Positions 18,027 to 28,605 of a stretch of 64,000 nucleotides of DNA are shown one piece after another. Made by a program: the position numbers and the translations under genes. The stretch's first letter is position 1, and each line of letters begins with the position of its first letter. The DNA comes from JANQOH01 sp965201115 (GTDB lineage: Bacteria; Pseudomonadota; Alphaproteobacteria; UBA7887): NCBI GenBank assembly GCA_965201115.1, contig OZ241745.1:2542001-2606000 (forward strand), in the 5' to 3' direction. Below the pieces are notes generated by a model that was not told the DNA's origin, did no database searches, and saw nothing but the letters and a program-made list of their open reading frames with translations.

Positions 18027-18167
18027 GGCCGCCAATATAGCAGTGCGCGGGAGCGCTTTCATGCCGCCCTTGATCGCGCGCGCGGCCGCGCGGTAACTTG
18101 GCGCGCCGGTGCGGGGCCGGGCGCGCCCCGCGCCGCGGGGAAGCACCGGGGGCAAGGAGAAGCGGTT

Positions 18168-18629
18168 ATGAAAACGCTTTTGCGGGCCGCGGCATGCGCG
18201 GCGGCGATCGGCGTTGCGAACATGGCGGGCGGCGCGGCGGCGGCCGACGCCGAGGCGGGCCGCGAGGAATATCTCGGACTTTGCATCAAGTGCCACGGGC
18301 TGCTCAAGAACGACCCGGACAGCTGGACGCCGCACAACCTGGCGTCGCCGGCCATAGCGTCGCCGCAAGGGCCGCCGCTCGTCGATGTGTTCGGCCGGCC
18401 CGCCGGCATTATCGATTTCTACCGCTATTCGCGGGCGTTCCGCGCGGCGCTCGAAAACCCGTGGGAATGGGACGCCGACGCGCTCGACTACTGGGTCGCC
18501 GACTCGCAAGCGTTTATCTCCGGAAGCACCATGTTCGTGAAGCTCCCGGACGATACGGCGCGCGCGAACCTCGTCGCGTATCTCGAGAAATACGCGCCGT
18601 GGATCCCCGACGCGGCGGAAGCGGAATAA
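18168..18629 (+). CDS. Secreted class I c-type cytochrome
   Basis: A 153-residue protein with a signal peptide (residues 1-26) and a single haem site CIKCH at residues 39-43. A likely axial Met is Met122 in SGSTMFVK. The rest of the domain keeps the pattern of small monohaem carriers. It works in the periplasm, but the partner reductase or oxidase is not in the window. An AAGGAGAA ribosome-binding site lies eight bases before the ATG. It is divergent from glnD and followed at 36 bases by ridA. Confidence 0.85.
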   Translation: MKTLLRAAACAAAIGVANMAGGAAAADAEAGREEYLGLCIKCHGLLKNDPDSWTPHNLASPAIASPQGPPLVDVFGRPAGIIDFYRYSRAFRAALENPWEWDADALDYWVADSQAFISGSTMFVKLPDDTARANLVAYLEKYAPWIPDAAEAE

Positions 18630-18665
18630 CCCGCGGGCGCAACGGAACAGCGGGAGGGCGGCGCG

Positions 18666-19052
18666 ATGGTCCGGCGTTTCATGGTTCCCGGCCAGCCGGA
18701 GCCGGTCAGCCACTACTGCCACGCGACGCGCGCGGGCGACCGCATATGGGTGTCGGGAACGGTGGGCATCGCCGCCGACGGCTCGATCCCCGAGGATGCG
18801 GTCGATCAGTTCCGCCTTGCGCTGGCGAATCTCGACGCGGTGCTGCGGGCGGCGGGGGGCGCGCCCGAAGACGTGACGAAGGTGACGGTGTTCCTCACCG
18901 ATATCGCCGACCGCGCGCGTATTAACCCGCTGCGCCAAACGTATTTCGGCGAGCACCGCCCGGCGTCGACGCTGGTGGAGGTTTCCGCCTTGGTGCTGCC
19001 CGCGCTCAAGGTCGAGATCGAGGCCGAGGCGGCGGTGGGGGGAGAGGAATGA
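18666..19052 (+). CDS. RidA/YjgF family deaminase
   Basis: A 128-residue RidA-like protein. The substrate-binding Arg lies in RPASTLVEV near residue 100, and VSGTVGIAADG and VTKVTVFLTDI are family motifs. RidA proteins hydrolyse reactive enamine/imine intermediates from PLP enzymes in the cytoplasm. It overlaps the next gene by four bases (ATGA). Confidence 0.88.
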   Translation: MVRRFMVPGQPEPVSHYCHATRAGDRIWVSGTVGIAADGSIPEDAVDQFRLALANLDAVLRAAGGAPEDVTKVTVFLTDIADRARINPLRQTYFGEHRPASTLVEVSALVLPALKVEIEAEAAVGGEE

Positions 19053-19816
19053 ACGTTCCCGGCGCCGTGCGGAGGCGCCGGGGGCGGCTCGCGGCGCCGG
19101 TATGCGCGCTGCTGCTCTGGGCGGCCGCGGCGCCGGCGGGCGCGGAGACCATCGACGCGGCGCGCGCCGCCTTCGCGGAAGGGCGCTTTCTTGAAGCGGC
19201 GGAAGCAGGAGCGGCGCTGGGCACAAGCGAGGGCTGGGCGCTCGCCGCGCGTTCGCTTGCGATATACGGCTTTCACCTCGCGCCGGAAGACGGGAAACAG
19301 GCGCTGTTCGTCAGCGCTATGGAGGCGGGCGGGCGCGCCGTCGCGCTCGACGCCGACAGCGCCGAGGCGCATATGCAGTCCGCCCACGCGATGGGCCGTT
19401 ACGCACAGACCATCGGCTCGATGGAGGCGTTCGCCGAGGGTTTCGCCGACCGGATTCGCGCGGCGCTCGACGCCGCGCTGGCGCTCGAGCCGGACCACGT
19501 CGCGGCGCATTTGGCGCTGGCGGGCTGGCACGCCGGGATTGTCGTGGCCGCCGGCGCGATGGGGCGCATTTTCTATGGCGCGACCGGGGAAGACGCGCTC
19601 AGGCACTACGAACGCGCCTTGGCGCTGGCGCCCGATTCGCCCATCGTGCGCTACGATTTCGCCGAGAACCTGCTGGCGCTCGACGATGACTACACGGAAC
19701 GCGCGCAGTCCCTCCTCCGCGGCGCCATCGCCCTCGGCCCGCAAGACGCCTACGGCGAACTCGTCCGCAAACGCGCGCAAGCGCTGCTCACGGAGCTCGA
19801 AGCCGCCGGAAACTGA
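19049..19816 (+). CDS. Secreted TPR-like protein
   Basis: A 255-residue protein with a basic N-terminus and signal peptide (about residues 1-33). Helical pairs of TPR type follow: FAEGRFLEAAEAGAALG, VALDADSAEAHMQSAHAMGRY, LALEPDHVAAHLALAGWHAG and ALALAPDSPIVRYDFAENLLAL. It is probably a periplasmic scaffold of unknown partner. It overlaps the RidA gene by four bases and is followed by a palindromic repeat. Confidence 0.75.
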   Translation: MNVPGAVRRRRGRLAAPVCALLLWAAAAPAGAETIDAARAAFAEGRFLEAAEAGAALGTSEGWALAARSLAIYGFHLAPEDGKQALFVSAMEAGGRAVALDADSAEAHMQSAHAMGRYAQTIGSMEAFAEGFADRIRAALDAALALEPDHVAAHLALAGWHAGIVVAAGAMGRIFYGATGEDALRHYERALALAPDSPIVRYDFAENLLALDDDYTERAQSLLRGAIALGPQDAYGELVRKRAQALLTELEAAGN

Positions 19817-19856
19817 GGCGGGCGCGACTGGGCATCCCGCTCTCAAGGCGCTGCGG

Positions 19857-19878
19857 GTACAGACGATTCGCTAATTGA
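19857..19878 (+). repeat. IS1595-tail motif (YRRFAN-stop)
   Basis: The string ACGATTCGCTAATTGA, preceded by GTACAG, matches the last bases of the transposase relic at 4173, including its stop codon. Similarity begins only at GTACA. It is thus a terminal fragment of the same element or a shared site. The stretch 19879-20038 holds no gene that I can support. Confidence 0.45.
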
Positions 19879-20038
19879 GTCAACCGCGTCCGACCCCGGG
19901 GGACGGAAAGCGGAGCCCCGGGCGCATACCAAGAGGCAGAGGCGGATCCGGGGCGCACAAGGGCAACATGGCGAACAGCAGAGCAGGCGTCAAGGGCTTC
20001 TCGTGGACGAGCAGGGTTCTCGATGCGCTCAAGGCCTC

Positions 20039-20095
20039 AACGTGCGGGCAGGATGCCCGCGGTCCCGGGCCCCGCCTTCGGCGGGGTTGCGGCTT
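20039..20095 (+). repeat. Palindromic REP-like element
   Basis: A full copy: ACGTGCGGGCAGGATGCCCG, then CCCGGGCCCCGCC-TTC-GGCGGGG. It lies between the convergent TPR-like and autotransporter genes, ten bases from the autotransporter stop. Confidence 0.75.
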
Positions 20096-20104
20096 CTTCC
20101 GCGA

Positions 20105-23100
20105 TCAGAAGCGGACGGTGAGTGTTGCGCTGCCGCTGAAGTCTCGGTTGCCGTGGCGGGCGGCGGCGTAGTTGGCGTTGGCGCGGAGGGCTATGCGGCC
20201 GTCGGCCCATTCGTGGGCGGCGCCGAGGCCGAGGCGGGCCCATGTCGCTTCCGCTTCGGCTTCGAAGGGGCGGTCCGCCGCCGTGGTTTCCATTGCGCCG
20301 GACAGTTCGCGCTCAAGGTCCAGCGTTGCGAACATGGCGCCGGCGCCGCCGGGGAGGGCGGCGGACTCGGCGCGCACGCCGGCGCGGGCCGTAATGCGGC
20401 GGCCCGCGTCAAGCGACACGCGCTCGTTCACGGAGTCCGTGAACGACGACATCTCCACCATCGACCAATCGGCGCCCGCGCGCGGCGTCAGCGTCACGCG
20501 GCCCAGCTCGAGGCGCCGCCCGATCTCCACGCCGGCGGCGTAGCCGCGGCCCGACAAGTCTCGCGCAAGGGCGCCCTCGAACGCCGAAGCCGAATCCAGA
20601 TCGGCCTCGTACAGCGTCGCCGCGGCCTGAGCGCTCACATAGATATTCTCGGCGGGCAGCCATGCGCCCGATATGCGGGCGCCCGTGCCGGTTATCTCGA
20701 CCCGGCCGCCGCCCGCCTCGGTGTCCGCGTCGGTGTCCACATCGGCGCGGCCGCGCACATGATGAACGGAGATCGCGAACACGCCGCGCTCGCCCGCCGC
20801 GCCCTCGATCCCCGCCTCGAACCCGAAGCGGCGGTAGTCGTGATGCGCCTGCGCGACAGACGACGCCGGATGGCGCTCGCCGCCGGCGGCGTCGAGGCGC
20901 GCGAACGCGCCGCGCGGCGCGCCCGCCGAAGCGAAACGGTCGCCGTGGGCGGGGAGCGCGTTCAGCGCCAGCAGCGCCGAAGGCAGAGCTTCGTACACGC
21001 GGTGGCGCGGCGCCGGACCGACCTCGATGCGACCGTCGCGGGTTATCCGGAGACGCGAATCGACGCGGCCCTGGCGCTTGAGCGTAATCGTCGCGTTGCC
21101 GGCGTCGATGCGACCGCCGCCCAGGCGCAGCGCCGCCTCCTCGTCGGTTTCGCCCGCCGCCGCACGTATCGTTACCGTCTCGGCGCCGATGACGGGCTCC
21201 GCGATGCTCCCGTTCTCGCCTACCGTAACCGCGCCCCGGGGCACATCGACGCTCTGCGCCGCGCCGTCGACCGTGACTTCGCTGCCGGCGCCCGCCAGCG
21301 CGACGCGGCCGTCGATGGCGCCGCCGGCATCGACCGTCACGGTCGAGGCGGCGGCGGCGTCGCGCGCCTCCACGGCGCCCTCCACCATGCCTTCCCCCTC
21401 GACCGTCATGTTCAGCGCGCCCGTCGCGACGGAGACCGCGACGCGGCGGCCCTGCGCGTCCTCCGCGCCCATGAGCACGCCGCCGGCCGCGACCGTCACC
21501 TCGCCGCCATCGGAAACCGTCAGCGGGCGCGCCGCTTCCGCGCGCCCGGCGATGCGAATGGCCTCCAGGCCCTCGACATGCCCCTTGAACGTCCCGCCGG
21601 ACGCCACCGTCAGCCGGTGCATGCCGCCATCGCCGCCGATGACGCCGCCGGTCAGTTCGTTGGCGACCGTGACCATCAGCGCCCCGGCGCCCATGCCCTC
21701 GATATTGCCTGTGACATTGCCGTTCACCATCGCCATCAGATCGCCGGCCTCGCTGCGCACCGCCGCACGACCGTCGAGGTTCGACAGGCGCCCCCCGGCG
21801 CCGACCGACACCGTGCCGCCGCGGTCGAACAGCACGCTCCGGGCGGACCCTTCGACCGTCACCGTGCTGGCGGCCAGGTGGATGAGACCTTCGACCGAGC
21901 CGCCGGATTTCACATGAACGTCGTGCTCGCCGCCGCCGAGGCCGAATATCCCGCCCCTGACCGTGCCGCTCACATCCACATCGAGATCGCCGTCGCCCGC
22001 GCCGCGGATATCGCCCGCCACGGTCCCCATCGCCGCTACTTCCACCGCCAGGTCGCCCGCCGCGCCGCGGATCGCCTCGCGACCGCCGTCCGAAGTCTCG
22101 ACGCCCAACACCGCGCCGCCGGAGGCGACCGTTACCGAACCGCCGTTCTCGTAGAGCACGCGCGCCGCGCGGCCCGCAACCGTCGCCGCGTGGGAACCCG
22201 CGCCCGCGCCGCGAATGGCGCCCGCAACCGAACCGCCGGACGCAACCGTAACCCGATGCACGCCGGCGCCCAGGCCGCGGATATCCCCCGAAACCGCGCC
22301 CGCAACCGTTACCGTCAGGTCACCCGCGCCGCGCGCCTCGATGCGGCCCTTGACGGCGCCGCCGGACGCAATCGCCACCGTCAGGTCTCCCGCGTCGGAA
22401 CGGATTGCCTCCCGAACGCCCTCGACCTCGAGAGCCTTGATTTCGCCGCGCGCCCCGACCTTCACGGACCCGCCCCGGTCCAGCAGCACGCGCCCGGCCG
22501 CGCCGTGGTCCACATCCGCCTCGCCCGCCGCCAGGCGCACCGTTCCCGTGACCATGCCGCCGCCGCGAACCGCGACCGTGTGCTCGCCGGCGCCGAGACC
22601 CAGTATATCGCCCTCGACCGTGCCGGTTACCGTCGCCGCCAGCGCGCCGCCGCGGCTCTCCACATTTCCGGTCGCCTCGCCGGCAATCGCGACCTCCAGG
22701 TCGCCCGCCGCGCTGCGGATCGCCTCGCCGCCGACGCCCGAGACGCGCCCGCTCGCCGCAATCGTCAGCGCGCCGCCGTTGTCGAACAGAACGCGCCCGA
22801 CGGCGCCCGAAATCGTCGTCCCCCGCTTCGGGTTATGCACCGTGCCCACAACCCGCGCCTTGTCCGCGATTTCGATCGTATGCACGCCCCCGCCGCGACC
22901 GAATATCTCCCCCGCAATCGTCCCGGTCTCCGAAACCATCACCGTCAGGTCGCCATCGCCGCGCGCCTCGATATTGCCCGTCACCGTTCCGTGAACGGTA
23001 ATCGCCAAATCCCCCGCGTCGCCGCGGACCGCCTCCCGGACGCCCTCGATCTCGAGGCCCGTAATCTCGCCGTTCGCGTTGACCGTGACCGCGCCTCCGT

Positions 23101-26100
23101 TGTCGTAATGAACGCGCCCGACCTTGCCCGCGACCGTCGTCTCCGCGTTCCCCGGCAGGCGCACCGTGCCCGTTACCGCGCCCGCGGACTCCACCGACAC
23201 CTTGTGCGCCCCCGCGCCTTCGCCGACAACGCCGCCCGTGACCGTTGCCGACACCGTGACGTCGAGATCGCCCGCCCCGCGTTCGACGATGTCGCCGGTT
23301 ACGTCTCCGGAAACCGCGGCCTTCAGATTGCCCGCATCGCGGCCCTCGACGGTCCCCGTGACCGCGCCGCTGGCCGTCACCGTGACGTCCAAATTGCCCG
23401 CCTCGCGCTCGACGATGCCGCCCGTTACCGCGCCGGAAACCTCGACCTCGAGATGGCCCTCGCCGCGATCCTCGATGCGCCCCGCAACCTCCCCATCGGA
23501 CGCAACCGTAACCTCGAGATTGCCCGCATCGTTGCGGATCGCCTCCCGCGTTCCCTCGACCTCGACGCCCGCGATCTCGCCGCCCGCGGCGACCGTCGCC
23601 ATGCCGCCGTTGTCGTAAAGCAAGCGCGCCGCGCGGCCCGCGATGGTCGCCGCGCCGGTCGCCAAATGTACCGTCCCCGTAACCGCGCCGCCGGACGCCA
23701 CCGTGACCGTGTGTTCGCCCGCGCCCTCGCCGCGAATGCCGCCCGTGACCGTTCCGGCGACCGAAACCTCGAGATCGCCCGCGGCGCGCTCGGCAATGCC
23801 GCCCGTCAACGAGCCGGCGACCGTAACCTTCAGATTGCCCGCGCCGCGGCCCTCGACGAGACCTGTAACCATGCCCCTCGCCGCAACCGTGACGTCGAGA
23901 TTGCCTGCATTGCCGCGGATCGCCTCGGTTGCGCCATCGACCTCGACGCCCAACACCGCGCCGCCCCCGGCGACCGTCACCGTCCCGCCGCCGGCGCGGG
24001 CATAGAGAATGCGCCCGACGCTGCCCGAAACCGTGAGCGGGCTCTGCGGGTTGCGGAGCGTTCCGGTCACGACGCCGCCGGCCATGACGTTCGCCGTCAG
24101 CGTCCCGCCCGATTCGATGCCGCCCTCGACGCGGCCCCGGTTGCTCACCGTGACCGTCAGCGCGCCGGCCGTGCTCTCCACCGCCACGCCCGCGACGCCC
24201 GTCAGCGTCCCGCCCGCGGATACCGTCACCGCGCCGCCGCCGGCGTAAAGAACGCGACCGACGCTGCCCGAAACCGTAAACGGCGTTTGCGGGTTGTGTA
24301 TCGTCCCCGTCACAACGCCGCCGGCATTGACGGTCGCCGACAGTGTGCCGCCCGACTTGACGTCGCCCTCGACGCGGCCCTCGTCGTTCACCGTGACCGT
24401 CAACGCGCTTGCCGTGCTCTCGACCGCCACGCCCTCGACCCCCGTCAGCTTCGCGCCGCCGGCAACCGTCACCGTTCCGCCGCTGGCGTAAAGAATGCGC
24501 CCGATGCTCGCCCCGCCCGCGACCGTGAACGAAGCCTGCGGGTTGTGTATCGTCCCCGTCACAACGCCGCCGTCGTTGACCGTCGCCGACAGCGTCCCGG
24601 CCGATTTGACGTCGCCCTCGACGCGGCCGTTATCGTTCACCGTGACCGTCAGCGCGCCCGCCGTGCTCTCGATGGCCGTGCCGCCGACGCCCGTCAGCTT
24701 CGCGCCGCCGGCTACCGTCACCGTTCCACCCGAGGCGTAGAGAACGCGCCCCACGCTGCCCGAAACCGTGAACGAAGCCTGCGGGTCGTGTATCGTCCCC
24801 GTAACCACGCCGCCGGCATCGACAGTCGCCGACAGCGTGCCGCCCGACTTGACGTCGCCCTCGACGCGGCCCTCGTCGTTCACCGTGACTGTCAGCGCGC
24901 CCCCCGAGTCCGTGCTCTCGGCGGCCACGCCCTCGACGCCCGTCAGCGTTCCGCCGCCGGACACCGTCACCGTCCCGCCGGCGCCGGTGGTGTAAAGAAT
25001 GCGCCCGATGCGCGCCCCGCTCCCGACCGTGAACGAAGCCTGCGGATCCTCTATCGTTCCCGTAACCACGCCGCCGTCGTTGACGGTAACCATCAGCGTC
25101 CCGCCGGACTCGATGTCGGCCTCGACGCGGCCCCGGTTTTGGACCGTGACCGTCAGCGCTCCCGCCGTGCTCTCGATGGCCGTGCCGGAGACGCCCGTCA
25201 GCTTCGCGCCGCCGGCAACCGTCACCGCGCCGCCCGAAGCATAGAGAACGCGCCCGACGCTGCCCGAAACCGTGAACGAAGCCTGCGGGTCGCGTATCGT
25301 CCCCTCCACCGCGCCGCCGGCCTCGACCGTCGCGGTCAACGAACCGCTGCCGCCGACGCGGAGATCGCCCGTAACCGTGCCGCCGTCCTTGACCGTCGCC
25401 GCCAAGTCGCCGCCGCCGTTGACGCGGATGTCGCCCGTAACCGTTCCTGAAACCGTCGCCGTCAGATCGCCGCCGCCATCGCCGAGAATGCCGATGCCCG
25501 AAGACGCCGCGCCCACCGTGCCCACCTCGCCGCCGGCGCCCACGGTCACCGCGCCGCCGCCGACCGCATGCACGCCCGCGCCGGTTCCGCCCATCGCGGC
25601 CCCGTGTACCGTCACCGCCTGGTTGCGCGCGCCCGCCGTCACGCCCGCGCCGCGGACATAAATGCCCCTCGCGCCGCCCGTCACCCGCGCGCCCGCCGAA
25701 ACCGTCACCGCGATGTCGCCGTTGCTGTCGTGCGGGACCGCATAGAACGCCTCCACGCCGTTCCCGTCGGCGGTAATGGAGCCGCCCGTAATGCCCACCT
25801 GAATATCGCCGGCATTGTAGGTCAACGCGTGTTGCCGGACCGTGTTCTTCCACGCCGTCGTGTACGCGGCGCCGGTAAGGGCGGTCAGCGCCGTCGTCAG
25901 TCCGCTGCTGTCGCCCGTCAGCACGGCGGTCAGCGCCGTGCGCTCCGCGGTCGAAAGCGCGTCGCTGCCGCGCACATAATCAGCGATCGCCGTGTGGGAA
26001 AGCGCCGAAGCGCGGATGCCCGCGCGCGCAAGGCCCAATATCTCCTCGGCCGCACGATGCCCCAGCACCGCGTTGTCGGTCGACGCAGTGGTTACCGCGG

Positions 26101-27890
26101 CGCGCTTGCGCCGGAGATCCTGCGCCTCCGCCTTCCAGGCGGCGTCGTAAGAAGCCGGAAGCGCCGCCAGCGCCGTCGTCAGCGCGCCCGAATCGTTATC
26201 CGTTATCGCCGTAAGCACGGCCTCCTCGAGCGTCGACAGTCCGCCGTCGCCCGCGATCCGCGCCCGGATGAAAGCCTCCGTCACCGGCGCGCCCACCGTG
26301 ATATTCCCGCTCGACGTAACGTGGATCATCGGCGTCGTCCGCGCCGCGTCGTTCGCCGTTGTCGCGCCGGAGCCCATCGTGTGGCCGCTCGACCGCGCGG
26401 CCCAGGCGAGAACGCCGACATCCCGCGCCTCGACCGCGCCCCCATGCGTTACCACGATGCGCCCCGCCGCGCTCGTATCGCTCGTGAGACGCCCCTCCAT
26501 CCCGACCGCGAACGGCGCCTCGATCTCCGCCGCCGCCCGCGTCGTTATAGTGGCGGAGCCGAGGCCCAAGTGGAATCCCGCGAGACCTCTGGCGTTCAGA
26601 CCCTCCGCGGAGACGGCGCCCGCCGCGTCGATAGAAAGCCCCTCCGTGCTCGCGCCGGTTCCATACATATAGACGTAGGCGCCGCGGGCGCCGTCGCCCG
26701 CCGTCCTGACCGAGCCGCCCGTCATCTCGATGGAGCCCGCTCCCGCCGGCCCCCGCTTGAGGACGATTATCCCGTTGGCGCTTGCCTGCGCCGTCTCGAC
26801 CGAGCCGCCCGTCATGCGCACCGAGACGTTGTGGCGCCCATTGTTGCTCTCGGCGTAAATCCCGTGGGCGTGGAGGATATCGAAGTAAGCCCCGCCCGAC
26901 GTGCGGACCGCGCCGCCTTCCATGACGACGGAGATCGCTCCGGGGTTCGTCCCCGTATAGTTGGAATAGGCGTTGATGCCCCGGGCCCCGCCTCCGCTCG
27001 TCTCGATCAGGCCGTCTTTCACGGTGACCGCGGTGCTGCCCGCCCCGCTGTTGGAGGCGTTGACGGCGTGGCCGTTGCTGCCCGTCGTCTTGACCGTGGT
27101 GTTCGCGCCCGCGACGGTGACGGTTATGTTGCCCGCCGTGGAGCTGCTCTTCGAGGCGGTGACGCCCACGCCGCTCGTCGCGATGGAGCCGCCGGTCATG
27201 CTGACGGCGATGTTGCCCGTCCCGGAGTGGGCGCCGGCGAGGCCGCCGACGTTCGTCCCCGTCGCCGCGCCGCCGCTCATGCTGACGCTTACGTTGCCCG
27301 TCCCCCCGTGTTGGCCCAAAACGACATCGCCTGTCCCCCCCGTTCTCGACAGGGAACCGCCGGTCACGTCGATGCGGATATTGCCCGTCCCGCCCGCGCG
27401 CCTGCCCCAGATGGCAAAGGCGCCCGACCCCCGCGTCTCGATGGAGCCGCCGCTCATGCGAATGACTATGGCGCCGCCGCCGGTCGCTCCGTCGTGCCGG
27501 GCATACATGCCGTGAGTGGCGGTCCCCCTGCCTACGACGGTTCCGGCCGTCATGCGAAACTCGATGCCGCCGGTACCGCCGTGACGAGCCAGGATGCTCG
27601 CCTCGTTGTTGGTGGAATGGTCGATGCCGGCGTTCCCCGGGGCGATGAGGATGTCGGCCGCGCCGCTGGATTCGATGCATGCGATATTCCCGCTGCCCGT
27701 GGGCGGCCCGCCGCGGCACACGTTCGTCTGCGCCGGCGCATGCCCGGCCCACAAGGCGAGCGCGAGAAGCAACCCCGGCGCGAGCGCCCATGCCGCGCCC
27801 CTCCCGCCGCGGGGGGGGGGGGGGGGGGGGTACGTTTATTTGTACGGCAAGCGCGGGCGCTAACCCTCGGTACGGACGGGGCATGGTCAT
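20105..27890 (-). CDS. Giant type V autotransporter, phase-variable and out of frame in this sequence
   Basis: The main frame (20105 to about 27837, no ATG at its head) encodes over 2550 residues. A signal peptide ends LALALWAGHAPAQ. A very long beta-helix passenger follows, rich in Gly/Thr/Val with VTVAGGAKLTGVEG-type repeats, then a C-terminal beta-barrel of about 290 residues ending in Phe, the BamA recognition residue. An ATG at 27890 has GAGGAG nine bases upstream and encodes MTMPRPYRGLAPALA. It then enters a run of 20 C (coding strand) and exits one base out of frame with the signal peptide. With 19 or 22 C it would give a protein of about 2594 residues. The passenger also contains a duplicated helical insert (about residues 505-645). 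The gene is probably a phase-variable adhesin; an assembly error in the tract is the main alternative. Confidence 0.8.
24000..25340 (-). repeat. Tandem repeats of about 81-83 codons in the autotransporter passenger
   Basis: At least five consecutive units of 243-249 bases (units recur near 24291, 24540, 24783, 25035 and 25277) encode a repeated beta-helix segment. Each contains V-x-G-T-I-[HED]-[DN]-P-Q, GRVLYASGG and a GRVEGDVKSGGTL-like stretch. Unit lengths are multiples of three, so unit gain or loss would keep the frame and change passenger length. Confidence 0.75.
27811..27830. repeat. G20 homopolymer tract (phase-variation switch)
   Basis: Twenty consecutive G on the plus strand, read as poly-C in the autotransporter gene. 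The tract lies 60 bases into the gene, between a start codon with a good ribosome-binding site and the signal peptide. Tracts of this length are prone to slipped-strand mispairing. Confidence 0.85.
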
Positions 27891-28017
27891 GACGGAGCGC
27901 TCCTCGGCGGAAATGGACGCCACACGGATGTTGTCAATATACCACACGCGGCGCGCGGGCGCAAACGCCTCGGGGCGCGGCGCGATGACCGCGACTCTCC
28001 TCGGCGGCATCGCGGCG

Positions 28018-28605
28018 CGCGGGAACGTGCGGGCAGGATGCCCGCGGTCCCGGGCCCCGCCTTCGGCGGGGTTGCGCCTCTCCCCGGCGGGCGCCGCGCG
28101 GGGCGGCGACGTGCGGGCGAGACGCCCGCGCACCCGGGGAGCGCGCCGTGCGGGCGGGGGCGCCGTTGCGGGGCATTGCGGGGATCCGCGGGGCTCGACA
28201 GTTCCGATCGTTGGCGGGAGGGGCGCAACGACTGCGCCCTTCCCGGCAATGCCGCGGCGTGCGGGAACGTGCGGGCAGGATGCCCGCGCTCCCGGGCCCC
28301 GCCTTCGGCGGGGTTGCGCCTCTCCTCGGCGGCATCGTGCGGGGCGGCGACGTGCGGGCGAGACGCCCGCGCACCCGGGGAGCGCGCCGGAGGGCGGGGG
28401 CGCCGTTGCGGGGCATTGCGGGGATCCGCGGGGCTCGACAGTTCCGATCGTTGGCGGGAGGGGCGTAACGACTGCGCCCTTCCCGGCAATGCCGCGGCGG
28501 GCGGGAACGTGCGGGCAGGATGCCCGCGCTCCCGGGCCCCGCCTTCGGCGGGGTTGCGCCGCTCCCGGCGAGCGCCATGCGGGTCGGCGCCGTGCGGGCG
28601 CGCGG
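28018..28605 (+). repeat. REP-rich array with a 240-bp higher-order unit
   Basis: The string ACGTGCGGGCAGGATGCCCG recurs at about 28025, 28267 and 28507, and CGCCGTTGCGGGGCATTGCG at 28161 and 28401, giving a 240-base period with two to three near-identical copies. Each unit combines the REP hairpin pair, a GGGCGAGACGCCCGC hairpin and a linker ending TTCCGATCGTTGGCG. The linker's first part also appears near 49789. No gene is supported between 27891 and 28605. Confidence 0.8.

Noticed and set aside
15150..18167. Long plus-strand frame opposite glnD running into the cytochrome gene
   Set aside because: GlnD and cytochrome c are certain; the long frame only reads the complement of glnD. The real cytochrome start is at 18168.
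20003..25450. Plus-strand open frame of about 1800 codons opposite the autotransporter
   Set aside because: It mirrors the repeats of the minus-strand gene, is full of Arg/Ala/His, and has no domain or ribosome-binding site. It is a shadow caused by high G+C and lack of stop codons.
27770..27772. TTG as the true start of the autotransporter
   Set aside because: It would cut into the signal peptide's hydrophobic core and has no ribosome-binding site, unlike the ATG at 27890.
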